Assembly (NCBI GenBank): GCA_022113835.1
Contig: JAILWY010000014.1
Span: 5,519,501-5,583,500, forward strand
Reading direction: 5' to 3'
Length of the DNA stretch: 64,000 nt
Source: Atopsyche davidsoni
Taxonomy: Eukaryota; Arthropoda; Insecta; Trichoptera; Hydrobiosidae
The notes below the pieces were generated by a model. That model saw nothing but the letters and a program-made list of their open reading frames with translations. It had not been told where the DNA came from and made no database searches. Both the position numbers and the translations under genes were made by a program. Positions 13,683-26,206 of the stretch are shown one piece after another. How positions within the stretch are numbered: position 1 is the first letter of the stretch; each line of letters starts with the position of its first letter.

Positions 13683-13985
13683 CTTAATATTTCAAGGTAT
13701 TTCATATATTTTTTTAATTTTTGAATGTTGAATTTGTTTTCTGTTTATTGGTACGATACAACTGGACGTGTCGAAAGCGAGGTTTAGTTGAGAGTAGGGC
13801 GCTTGGCCTGAGCGCCAGCCGCGTCCATCGGGCCGTGAAGGGCTGCTTTACAAACCATTAAGCGGGGGTCGAGGCTTAACGTGCAGCCTGTCGGTGGACA
13901 TCACGCAGCCGTGCCACCGTTAACCTAAATTCTCACGTCGGCATTACCCTCAAAATAGAACCTTCCAGACTATTTAGATTTATAA
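13683..13985. other. GC-richer non-coding island
   Basis: Bases about 13760-13930 are GC- and CpG-rich (for example GCGCCAGCCGCGTCCATCGG). No frame carries a recognisable motif and there is no convincing exon boundary pair. It could be a conserved regulatory element. Confidence 0.3.
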
Positions 13986-14051
13986 AATAATTGTTGAATC
14001 TGAGGCTGCAAATGCCAAAGTAATATTTTGAACATAACACAGTGATCAAAT

Positions 14052-14341
14052 ATTATAATGATAAAGGTAACTTTGTATTCTTTCTTCACTTTGAGTATAT
14101 AAAAAAAAAGTTGCATGACTACTTTCGACCAGACTAGGTCATCATCAGATGCATAACTAAACTAGCAAAATATACAAATATAATATGCTTAAATTTAGTT
14201 ATGCATCTGATTATGACCTAGTCTGTGTGGTCGAAACTTGTTATGCAAAAAATTTAATAAACTCAAAGTGAAGAAAGAATACAAAGTTACCTTTATCATT
14301 ATAATAATGGATCTTCACCAATCAAATTCCTTGTCCCTCAA
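14052..14341. mobile_element. Long-hairpin (foldback) MITE, copy 1
   Basis: Bases 14052 to about 14165 and about 14190-14305 are reverse complements at roughly 85-90% identity. The outer arm contains GATAAAGGTAACTTTGTATT and the inner arm contains CAGATGCATAACTAAA, so almost the whole element folds on itself around an AT-rich loop of about 25 bases. Right-flank homology to copy 2 continues to about 14341 (GGATCTTCACCAATCAAATT). No coding sequence. Upstream, AATAATTGTTGA at about 13987 mirrors the sequence near 14345 and may mark outer ends. Confidence 0.75.
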
Positions 14342-16481
14342 CAATTATTAAAAATGAGTATTTTTTACAATTTACTTCAACAGTGCACATGTTAATATAC
14401 GGCAAGTTTTGAGAGTTTCAGTTTAAAGAAAAAATATAATAATAATAATCCTTTTTACTACAGTTTATTATTTATTTTATTTTAGTTAGTTAATTGTTTA
14501 CTCAAGTGTATGAGTCTATAGGTGAAAGATAATTTCATACCTGAAAGTCTGGTGCAGCGATCACTTTATACCGCAGTTCTTTCATCAGTGTAAAAGCTCC
14601 GTTAGAGGTGTATGTTGGGAATATCAAAATATTGGGTCTACCTTTCTTTTTACAGAAAATAAATCTCTGTCCACTTGTCCTGTTGGAAACCGGATTCAAA
14701 TATACTAGCAAAATACCTGTTGTATTTAAAATTGAATTTTTATATTTATAAATTTATACATCAGAGGAAATAAAGTTTTAAGAGAAATTGCTACAAACTA
14801 ATAATTGTGTTGTGAAAATTATGTAATTCAAAATCATCTCTATTCAGAATAAAAGTTTTATAAGAAGTATCTTATGAGAGAATTTGATTATTTTACACTT
14901 ATAATATATGTGAACTTTTGTCAATTTCCATGATAAAGAATAAAATAATTTACAACACGTATCCTGAATATTAAGTAATTTTCATTTTAATTAACACGTG
15001 TATTTGAATTAATAGTAACTTTGTTACGTGTAGAAAATTATTTATTCCATTTGTAAGTAAAATATTTCGGAGAAGTGTTGATTAGAAAGAGCAAATATTT
15101 TCCAGTCGGCCAACTGCCAATTTTGTGGAAATTATTTGTACTGTTAGATATTAAACACTGATTAAAACATAAAAAATTATAAGTATTTTAAATAAATACA
15201 ATAATATAAAATTTTCACACGTTTTAAACATGGTTTTGTTCAAAAATATTTATTCGTTATTTTTCATGTAAAGGGAATATAATTTTTTTTTCACAAATAT
15301 ATTTCTTTCCATTCACTGAACGATTTTGAAAGCACGTAGAAAAACGTTTTTTATCGTAACACAATTTATATAAAGCGTATTTTTCAATAATCCGGTAGGC
15401 GTTACAGAACAAACACAAAAGTGTATTAAGGCTTACAAAGTACGTTATACAACGGAAAAGTTATATTGTCGTTTGGGGAAAAGATTCAAAGCTCAATCGA
15501 ATGAAACCAAAGTAAAGAAGATGAAAGACTCACATGGCCCGCGGTCTCTTTGAAATTTCAATATATTTTACATTACAAGAAGCGAGGATCTGTTAATTTT
15601 GTTACAGCCCGCAAGGTTTTGCTTTGTTTTATATAACAAGAGGAAAAAATCTGAAAGCTATCGAATCTTTTTTGTACCTATTGTATACTGAAGTTGGTGT
15701 ATGCTATGCTTTTAAAAGTGACTCAGAATCTTTTCCAAATAATTATGATAGCAAATAAGCAAAATTATCGTTTAAATGACAATATTTATCCTTGTAAATA
15801 AAATCCATTATAACCGATTTATAACAAAAAATATTGAAAAGGTTTGGTTCAACCCTTAACATATTCACATCTTTACATGTCTCATTATCAAAAATGTTTA
15901 CTTTACGCACCGTTTAAAATTATTATAATATTTTTACGCACTTTCAATGCATTTAATATTTCTACACGATGTATCTGAAGTCAGAAAACGTGGAATATTA
16001 ATAAATTCAATTTTGAGTAGTCTTTTTTGGATTTGTAAAAAAATATTTGTAAGTAACGTTACCAAGTATCGTTTATATTTTTTTTGTGATCTGTAAAATA
16101 CAAAAAAATCACAGAATGGCAAATAGTGAGTTAAATTTAAAACGTTGCTAAATATGGGGCAAAATAATAAAAGTAATTTTATGGGTATTGATACTCGCAT
16201 TTATGGGTATTGAAGCGACGACTGTCTATATCCGTTATGACATCAGGGATGTTTTAATTCATTACTACTTTTATCGTAATTTCAGTCATAAATATTAAAC
16301 CATCACAAAAGTCGTAAAACTTTAAAAGTTTTCCACTAACCTATTAAAGAGCACAATTATATGTACCGTGTATTAACTTTGACTGCTATACATTAAATAA
16401 AATATTATTTTTCATCATTATGTAAAAAAATAATACGTAAATTCGGACTTTTAAAATATAAATGATTGGATTTGATTTTAT

Positions 16482-16567
16482 GTGATTAAGCACATTTTTT
16501 CATACATTGAAAACAATTAAAGAAAACTCTCAGAAAATATCATCGTGACTTGTGAGGGTGAGGGACT
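16482..16567 (-). repeat. SINE 3' fragment, minus strand
   Basis: Read on the minus strand it gives CACGATGATATTTTCTGAGA, then a TTTCTTTAATTG stretch, then AAAATGTGCTTAATCA. This is the body and tail of the SINE family at 6971, 44478 and 51860. It is diverged and lacks the tRNA-like head. Confidence 0.55.
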
Positions 16568-19500
16568 AAATGGATTTGATTTTGAAAAAACTTTACGATG
16601 TTTCAAAATCTCTTGAGCTGATTGAGTATTTTTTTGGTTTGTCTATATGTCTAAGCATCGACGAAAGCAATGAAAATCGGGAGTAGAATTTATTTGCAGC
16701 CACGCGGCCGAGCCTCCTGACCTCCATGGAGATTGATGGCTAAACCCTCTCGTCCGAATCGCTACCATTTATTTTCAAAAAGAATCGTGTGAAATTACTG
16801 CATGATACACATTGAATAAAATTGCTTGTATTACAAGAAAAGGATGATCGATTTTTCAATCCATTATTATTTTTTTCATTTTTCAATACCAATATACCAA
16901 TACCAACGAAGTTGTTTACATTCAGACTGTAATATATATAATATTAACAAGAGTAAAATCTATATAAAATTGAGTACTTCAGTGATATTTATATACAAAA
17001 GTGAGTACACCCAATTCACTGAAAACACAAAATACTTGCAATTCGTTTATTCAAAACGTACGGAGCTATTTTTACATTCCGCTATCTTTATATATGATTT
17101 CTACTCTCGTCTATCATTTCTCGTTATAAGAAGTGTTCTCGGTTGGTTGGAGTCCTTCACATTCTCGTACGGTTTGTGTTTCTCTTTTATGGCAGTGACT
17201 GTCCCATTACTTGAGAGCGTGCACGCTCACTAAAAGGTTTCTTCTATACAACCTTCTACAGCTTTCGGAGCTGTGCGTACAGTACGTCGTACATCTTCCC
17301 AGCAGGTATTCTGTCATGTTAACATCCCCGTATATTGGCCATTTTGTTTGATTCAAAAACCCCTTAAATAGCACGAGTAAGTTTGATTTTTTTTATAAAA
17401 GCTCAACTTTAAAATTTTACAAAATAAATTAGAGAATATTAAAAAAAATTCCTAAATAGTGTCATTACCGATTTGTATATCATCACATTTAATATTTTAT
17501 TACACAACAGTAAAGTCACCGTTAAATATTTTTATTGCAAAGGAGATTGTGATAAAAATTTAACTAATTAGTATTACAAAACTATTTTATCTAAAAAAAA
17601 CCAATTCGCTTTTTTACAAATCTAACAAGAATCTCTTTTAATTTTTTTTTCTTTACAATAATATCAATGACAGAATATGCAATGAATTCCAAAGTTTCAA
17701 GACGCTCTCCACCAGAAACGGAAGTACAACATAGAAAATTAAATCATAGTCTGTTTGCAGAAAAATAAAAAGGTTAGTATAGCCAAGATTGTCACAAATA
17801 TTTGAAAAATAAATGCCGTATTAATAAATATAAATAAAATTAATAAAAAAAACAGGCATTGCTTGAGCTATTTATTGACTAGTGGATTTGATTTTATAAA
17901 TATTTTTTAATTTGTATTTTATAAAAAAATAAAAAATATCCACCTGAAGAATATATTCCTTAAGTTTTTATCATTTCGGCAGTAGGGGGGGTACTCGGTG
18001 TACAACGACTTATAAAAGAACAAAAATATGTCTGCCCAAAACTTCTCAGCCGGGTAACGGTATAAGTATTCTCCCCTGTAACTCTTACCAACCCATCGCT
18101 GGTAATGTAAGCAATATTACTATGCAGATATAACTTATCCCCACCGGCTCGGCGTGGTGAAGTTTCAAATTGTTCCGAAAACGGCGTAAACACTTTTTTC
18201 CAAACGTTTTTAACGCAAAATATAAAACGTAATATCCACTGCAGTCAGAGTTGTTTGCTTCGGCTTTTGACCGGAGTCTCCGTGTTTGCGCATCACGTTT
18301 CCGGGCTGCGGTTCTAATGTTTCTCCGGGTCAAAATTTACCCTTTGAAAAGACTGAGATACCATTTTTATACCTCATTTATTGACTGACGTAACTGTGAA
18401 ATGTAAATATATATATATATTTTTTTATAAACATATTCTTATGAACCTGTTTCTTGCCACAGATGTGTCTCTTTTTTACAGCAATACTATTAATAATAAA
18501 AAGAGAATGAGAGCTTTGCCCAACATATTTGTTGATCAATAAAAAAAAATATCACTGATTACATCCAACAATATAACAAAATTAAATAGCATAAAAAAGC
18601 AATACAATACAATACATTATATATATATTTTTAAAAATATTGAATAATTTTTTGGGAGTCTGACTATTGAAGTTTTTGTTTTTTGAAATGTTTTTAATAA
18701 CTCTTGTTTCTAGCAATTAGTCAGAATATTCTAATCTACTCCTGTCGAGATAAAAGAAACACTGGTCGAACCGTTAATTAACTTTTTATTATTAAAAATA
18801 GGCATGATAAATAAACCGTGAAATAATTTGATTTTTTTTTTAAATATTCACATACTAAATATGTGATGTAAAATTTTTGGATAAATTTTTTTTTATCCAT
18901 TTGACGAGGCCTCCGGGTTGGTCCTGGTAAATTGTGACAACGCTAACTGCAGTATGTGGGTAGAATTTGTAATCCGTGAGTGAGTATGCAAATACTGCAG
19001 AACAATTTGGACGTCTTGTTTGTTTTGTGCTATTCCAAGCGCAGAGAAATATTTAACAGACCCTGGCAACACTCGCGTTATATATGCTAAACTTTCAATT
19101 CAATTACTCGTGTGAATAATGACAATGAATTGTATTGTAAGAATTTGGTACGAGTACGTCCGCAGCAGGGCTGCCCGTCAAGTCGGACTTTTATACTTAT
19201 CTTTAGTTTTATATTCATACAATAATTAATACAAAAAAAATAGCATGATTTTGTCGATTTTTAAAGACATATGAATGAATTAAAAGTTATAAAATAATAT
19301 GACTTTTATTTGAATGATTCAGTTACAGGGTATTATTTTTAGGTTTTGGTATAAGTTATTCGTAACTTTTTGTGAAAATTCCCTACTCTCTGTATCTGTC
19401 TGCGAATATTTTTTATCAAGTTGTTTGGCTAAATTTTTTTTGGTTTTTTTTTAAAGTTCACCCTCTTTTCCTTGAAACTTAAGTAAGAGTTGTGTAGCCC

Positions 19501-22500
19501 TGGTTTCTGCATAAATTAGCTTACTGTTGATAATAATAGTAAATACCCCATTCGCGTCGTATATGGAAATAGCTAACCGGCCGAGATGCGAGCATTTGTG
19601 TAAGTATGAGGACAGTATTCAATAAAGATGTTCGTTTAATCTCAGACAAAGCACGTCAGAGTCTGAGGTTCTTCATTATGATATAACATTCATGTTGGGG
19701 ATTAGTTGAAAGACAATGAAACAATATTAACATATTAAATTCATAGTAAAATATGTATAAATTATTCTAAGAAATAATAATATATTCAGTATAAATTTCT
19801 GTACTGATACTTTTTTATAAACAAAAACAATTTAAATTAAGATAAAATTTAAATTTTAGTGGCTTTATAAAGAAGCGAAAAAAGTAGACCGAATGAAAAC
19901 ACCGATCAATATTTTTATCATATCATCTTCTAGGTCATAGTCAATATGCGAAAATTATCATGTATGGGATGGAAACAGCCATTTTTTATCTACGGCAGGA
20001 TGATGACCTTCCTACGACCGAAGACATGGCGGATATCGGTAATAGTCTATGTCACGCTATACGGGTTGGTAGGAAGGTAGTTACATCACCAAAGCTTTGC
20101 TAGGAGTACTTGTAAGAGGCTATATAAATATGCTTTTTATATACAAAAAAAACATAGCAAAATTTGTTTTACACAAGTAGTATTTCTTTACAACTCAAAA
20201 ACAACGCGTGACTGCATATAATATTTTTTTGTTTCATTTGCTTCAACTTAATATGAAGCCGTAACATCACGGCCAGTGAGCGGCTACGCTAACTGCTGAA
20301 CCACGAGCAAAGTTTTAATATGAATCCATGTACTTATTTTTAAATATACAATAAAACGAGAATACAAAAAGTAAATAAGTGGTATTCCTTAAATTCTCAC
20401 GTTTTGCATACAATCCGGTTCATTTAATTTATGAGTTTCTAGATGCTTACATCTGGAGCGCCCATTCAAAAGCCTTGCGGCTCCGACGAATGAATGTACC
20501 TACTCAGATACTTTGTATACACCAAAACGTTACTGATTACTATACGCGGTGATTTATCCCCTTCGCAGATATATCTAATGTTAATTTATTATATTTACAA
20601 TACGAATAACAAGACAAAGTATAACTCACATATCCAATGTATTCGTGATCGTAAGTCCTATGTTGTATTCCAGCATTTGTTATAAAACATTTAACAAATA
20701 ATTAAAATATTCAAAATGTCCAATAATTATAACATGTAATATGAAATCTCGGTATTGGCATTCGTTTCGTAGTTAGCGCGTTTGTTTCCCGACTGGGTTG
20801 ATTTTTCTGTTTATTTTTAGTATGTAAAGAAATTAGTTTTTTTACCCCAATATAAGAAAACTCAGTCTGGTGAATATTCGTTAATAAGATTTTTTGTATC
20901 CAACATGGAGAAAGACAAAGACGTATTAAACTGAATACGGTCTCACTTGTATCTGAATGTCATCTGCCTCTTTTTTGCAACCCTTTTTTAATGGGTATCA
21001 TGGTTATAGACCCCACGTTTTGAGGTAATCTTAACTTGATGTCTGCTTTTTGTCGAATGAAGACAAAAAAATAAAATAAAATATATTTTTTAAACACTTT
21101 AACCAAAATTTGTTAAATTTTAAATTTACTTAATTTGTTAGCGACATTTTTAAGCAATTAGTAGAATTAACAAATAATATTATAAATCGTCAGTAATACT
21201 ATAATGATCAAGTGGTAAATCATTAGGTTATTAGTGATACTCATGTGTGAATCGTTTTGATTATCTTTTAATCCTAAATATTATTTGCAAAACTATCTAA
21301 ATTGCAAAAATTAAAAATACATATTATTCAATATCAATATGATAATAAAAATTTCAGTTTCAATTACAATTACAAATATTCTGTTTGACACGAAAAAATA
21401 AAAAATATTGTATTTATAACCAACTAGTGTAATTTTAAATATGAATACTTTTTTATTAAAAAGTTAACATGAATATGGCCTCAATTGATCAAACTGCTAA
21501 TTACTAGGTTTTGTAAAATGTAGCCTTGACCTATCAGTCTGAAATTCTCTACGACCTGGCAACTACATCAAATATTTGTGGCACTCTGAAATTAAAGAAT
21601 TAGTGTTATTAGATACGACGCTCAATATCTATTTAGGCTTTCAGACCGATCGATCTAGTAATGTTTCTATTGTTCAAATTAAAGTACCACAAAGAGAAAT
21701 ATTGTTTGTTTTTAGTTTCAGGTTTTTATATTTTAAGAAACTGCTTATTCTTGATTTTTATAAAATCTCTATTTAAAGTGCCTCCTTTTAAAATAACAAA
21801 CCATAAATCTTTCATGAAAATAAGTCTTTTTCTAGAATATATATGTTATATTAAGGCTAGAGAAATTCTCAATGAATTTGCGTGATTCGTTTTTGAGAAT
21901 GTCATCACTGTTTTTACAAAAAAATAAAACTGAAATAATTCCATATAAAATTTCTTTTCGGTGTATGGACGACTACCTATTTTCGGAAAATGATAAAAAA
22001 ATAGCTATTGACTATATCTGTGGTTTCAGTATTTTTATCTGTTATTCTATTGTCTGTCCGAGTTTGTTCATCAAATCCCACATGAAATATTGTAACATAA
22101 ATGGTATTACGGTTTGAAATGTAAACAACAGAATAATCAGTTTTTATTCATAAAGATACGTAGGTATTCTAACCCTCAGTCATATATAAATATTCAATAG
22201 CCATGAAATAAATATTAGTTCTGCAAGGTTTACACTACGTTTGGTGGATTAATCAAGTTTAACTTAATTATATTTTATAGATTTTTTTACGATTTCTGAT
22301 ACGATATGAAATTGTATTAAATTACGCTTGAAATAAATATTTTCAGTTCAGAGTTTATAATATAAAAAGAGTTTATGAAAATGTTTCTTTGATGCGATGC
22401 TTCAACGTGTGGCTTCACAGAATTTCATTTGTTGGGGAAATGTAAATATTCCATTTGATCGAGTTATCTTATATCACTGACATGTACTCATAATTTCAAT

Positions 22501-25139
22501 GAGATTAAAAATTCTCAGGCGTTCTCGACACCATCTGGCACTCAAAGAGATATCAGGCTGGAAATAAAACACGTTTTAGCTGTAAAAATCAATTGTTTAT
22601 TTTTTTAGGGCGATACTTTCAATAATCACCCCCTCCTGAAAGCTTTTGTGCATATCCACGAGCCAAGTAAATCAAAATCCGCACAAACATATTGTCGTCT
22701 GTATTGAGCAATATCTTTTGAAATCAAAGGAGCAAACACGTGCCCTCGACACGTCGATGTTATCAAATATTTGTTTTCGACTTGTAGACTGCGGGGTTTG
22801 GGGCGATGTATGAACATAATGTTATATCATATCCAGCATTTCAATTTTCACGAGATCTGAAGGGATGATATGAAAAACATGATATCGGAGATTGTGGGTA
22901 AGTGATGTTCTTTTGGGTTTATTTTGCACCAGGCCAGATTCCGAAATACAATATTTTCAACAACATTTTTCGCCAAATATAATATCTAATATCAATTTTA
23001 ATAAAATATAATTTACTTACTGAATTTTTGAAAGCAAGAATTTGTTATTACTTTGTACATAACATATTATATTTATGACTTAATTTACAACGTATTGTGT
23101 TCATATGACCTGTATTGTTGATATTTTTAACTGTGCAATTTTATTAAACAATATTTTTTATGCCTTTGGCCTATTTGCAAGACAATTTACTCAGGTTGGG
23201 ATGTTTGAATTTTTGTAAAAAGTTAGTGATTTCACGGAGATATGTTGGATTTATGTATGTATGGTATGTTGAATTTTAGAAAAAATACCTGCAGGGGTAT
23301 ATTCAAGATAATTTGAATAAGACATATAGTAATGTTTGAACAGTTAGTGCAGAGTTTGTATCTCTGTAGCCCATGGGGGGTTAAGTTCTAAGAAGGTAGC
23401 ACTTATGGAAAGATCTCATCATGGAGTTCCAATGTCCTATAATTCCTTTTGTTACATTTCCTCGAAGTTTTTTTTTTATAACTCACCTAAAGATTACATA
23501 CGAAAAGTTATTTAATTTAATCTAAAATGTATTTATTTTAAATGTGATATTCTCTATCAATAAAATGTTTTATTTCTCCTGTATTTGAACTAACCATCTC
23601 ATAAATACATTATTAGGGTCACAACTAAATCACAACATTACCTTAATTTATCTTTAATTTCACATAACTCAAATTAAATAATTAGCTTCAAGCCTTAAGT
23701 ATTATTATATTGGAACACGAAGATATATTTGGTTTTAGTTAACAGTTAATCGATTTATCCTAAAAAATGCGTTTTACGGAAACCTACGGAAGAGAGCCCT
23801 TATAAAAATTAATGAAGTAATTAGAAACTCTGTGATCTGCCCTCGAAGATAATGAGCTTTTGCAATAATTAAGCCATGCTTTATCTTCCGAAGAATCCTG
23901 AACCAGCAAATAGGGTATTGTAAGTGGACTGAAGTGTGAGTGGACTAAAGATAAGAAGCCTGGGTGATATAGGAAAGGGCTGCCGTGCTTTGAGCAAGAT
24001 AAACTGAAGGATAGAAACGTTGAACATTGACAGCTTTCGCAGGGAGGAGACCAGAACCCATCACGGATTGTGGGTGGAGGAATGCGATGATGAATAAAAA
24101 AATGACAGAGCCAAGTTATGGTAATTTACAGAAATTCTTTATTCTTGCACGAAGCACATCCGCAGTGAACAGTTTCTTGCTGCGTATTAAGATTAAATTT
24201 TAGACGTATGGGCCAATTTTCGGTTTAAATGTAAATTTTGGCAAGTGTACAATTATTTTAAGATTTCTGTGATAGTTAACCGTTTAAAAAAGCATAAAAC
24301 TTGGCAAATCCCATAATATTTGTGAGTGTTTTACTAAAAATAAAAATATATATGTATATAAATATGAATATCCATATATAGATACACATTTAACGAGTAG
24401 TGAATTTTTTTGATTATGAGGTAATGACTTGTATTTCAATGCTTTTCTTTATCAAAATATTTAAAAAAAATAACAGTTATGAATAAATGTAACACTAAAA
24501 AACTCTGCTTTTCTAAATGAAAAACGATTTCTTAAATATGAATGCATTTACACTGAAATGAATACTCTCAGTGAAGTGACCCGATTATGGAGGTCTCTTC
24601 AAAACTTTATCTCCGAGAGCTTTTTGGTTGGTGGGGGGAATTTTTAATATTATGCGACACTCTAGAAGCCGCGCGGAGGTCTGGGCGTGTGTATCAAGGT
24701 TTATATTTGATTCGAAAAAAATGTTAGCTTACATTTCAACAAATTTATCGTTAAAATAGCAATACTAAGTATAATCACACAACGTATTTTTAACATTATT
24801 TATGTTCATTTAAGTTAATAATCTTTTCCAATACAGTTCACATAGAAGTCCTCTGTCCATGGATAAACGTTTAAGCTGTTTTTAATAATTTTAACTTCAT
24901 TTGATGATCGCATGAATATATGATGCTTCAAACTCTGTGATTTAGGAAAGATATCACGCCAATTAGATCGATTAAATTTTTCTATTGGTAGTCATCGAAA
25001 ATAAATATACTTTAGGCCTTCGTACTTGATCGTGGTAATGCACTGTGTCGTGCTTCGGGCACAAGACTCTGAGTCGCTGTATAGTTTCAACCGGTCTCTA
25101 TAAATAAAGTCCATTCGATTCCATTTGCTAAATCAATAA

Positions 25140-25380
25140 ACAATCACTCGGTTGTTTCCAGCAGCGAATGCTCCGGGCGGCGGGTGATGACGGTTTCGTT
25201 TACAACGATCGCGACAGTCATTCCGCCGCTCACTTCGGAGGGTGTAAAAGTATTTCGTAATTGAAAGGCAGCCCCCTCGGCCATTTTAAATTTCCCGTGC
25301 TATCACGCAGACATCTCCCGACTCGCCCTCTAACCGCCATGCGCCCGCGGCTGGATTGGAAAAATTCCCGGGAACGAATT
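25140..25380. other. CpG-rich island of unknown function
   Basis: This stretch is strikingly richer in G, C and CpG than its neighbours (for example GCTCCGGGCGGCGGGTGATG and CGCCATGCGCCCGCGGCTGG). No frame of protein-like composition spans it with splice sites. It is a candidate enhancer, promoter or conserved non-coding element; no function can be assigned. Confidence 0.35.
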
Positions 25381-25829
25381 TTTATACGCATAATATCAAA
25401 ATATTCACGATATTTTTTTAAGGACTAATGTTTATGCTGAATTAGAATTCTTGAAATGCGATGATATTGCTAGTACTCGCCTAAAATTTGAAATTCGTGA
25501 TAAAAATACAGATTTAATAAAATATCGTACAAAGCTGAAGTAGAAAAAAATTATGTGATTTTTTTTGGTATGCATAATATATATTTTATTATTTTTATTT
25601 GTTATTGTCGAATTTGCCACGCTTTAAAGATGCTATATTATTATTTCTAAATATACATTTTCATGTGAATGTGAATATATTTATATTTTAACATTCGATA
25701 CTTGCCTATAATATATAAACGCATACTGCTATTTTGCCCCAAGCCTGGTAAAGGGTCGTTTTAGGTAAAATGACTCATGCTGAATGTATACATTTTTATT
25801 ATGGCCTATTCTTGTGATAGCGATACCCG

Positions 25830-26045
25830 TGTGAAATCCTTTGTTCTATGGGGACATTTTGGCCTTTCCGCCAGTTTGCAGTCAGCATCTTCCGAGAGAG
25901 ATGCCGATCCGGACCCGGCTCGGGCCGCGCCTCGGCCGATAGGGACATGTCGTATTATCTCCGAACATTCCCGCATGCTAATCCGGCGCCGGCGCCGCGG
26001 GGCCACGCACTTCCACGGCCCCGGACACAATACAGGGGGTGGGTC
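25830..26045. other. Very GC-rich, CpG-dense island
   Basis: One of the most GC-rich blocks of the window, with runs such as CGGACCCGGCTCGGGCCGCG and GGCGCCGGCGCCGCGGGGCC. Frames are open on both strands and in several phases at once, as expected from GC-rich DNA lacking stops, so I do not call a protein. It abuts a CCCCACCACA minisatellite and lies about 160 bp from the hAT-like insertion. Confidence 0.45.
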
Positions 26046-26131
26046 CACCACACCCCACCACACCCCACCACACCACACCACACCTCACCCCACAACACCC
26101 CACCACACCCCACCACACCCCACCCCGCACC
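26046..26131. repeat. CCCCACCACA-type minisatellite
   Basis: An imperfect tandem array of about 10 bp (CACCCCACCA and variants with CACCACACCA or CTCACCCC) over about 86 bases. It is strongly strand-asymmetric: C/A on plus and G/T on minus. The open frames through it are simple-sequence translations. Confidence 0.85.
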
Positions 26132-26206
26132 CAGCAATCTTTAGTCCATTTTAAAGTATTATTTTTAAGAAGCAGATGTTTTCATAAATTATTTTAAGCA
26201 TATACA

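Larger units (their letters stand above)
14342..25776. other. Long AT-rich non-coding stretch with several GC-richer islands
   Basis: No gene that I can support in about 11 kb. The longest open frame (16826-17233, plus, 135 codons) is rich in Tyr, Ile, Phe and Ser, with no start context or motif, and looks like chance. GC-richer islands stand out at about 16690-16770, 17130-17330, 17975-18330, 18900-19060, 19940-20110, 22520-22830 and 25140-25380. None has a convincing exon structure. A long-intron or intergenic setting is the simplest reading. Confidence 0.4.

Noticed and set aside
16826..17233. 135-codon plus-strand open frame
   Set aside because: Tyr/Ile/Phe/Ser-rich translation of AT-rich DNA running into a GC-richer block; no motif, no domain, no splice or promoter context.
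20255..20320. tRNA-like segment on the minus strand (GGTTCAGCAGTTAGCGTAGC)
   Set aside because: Resembles a tRNA or SINE head, but no second copy or cloverleaf could be found in the window.
25777..26154. Overlapping open frames on both strands with His/Pro/Thr repeats
   Set aside because: GC-rich island plus CCCCACCACA minisatellite lacks stops in several frames at once; not evidence for a protein.
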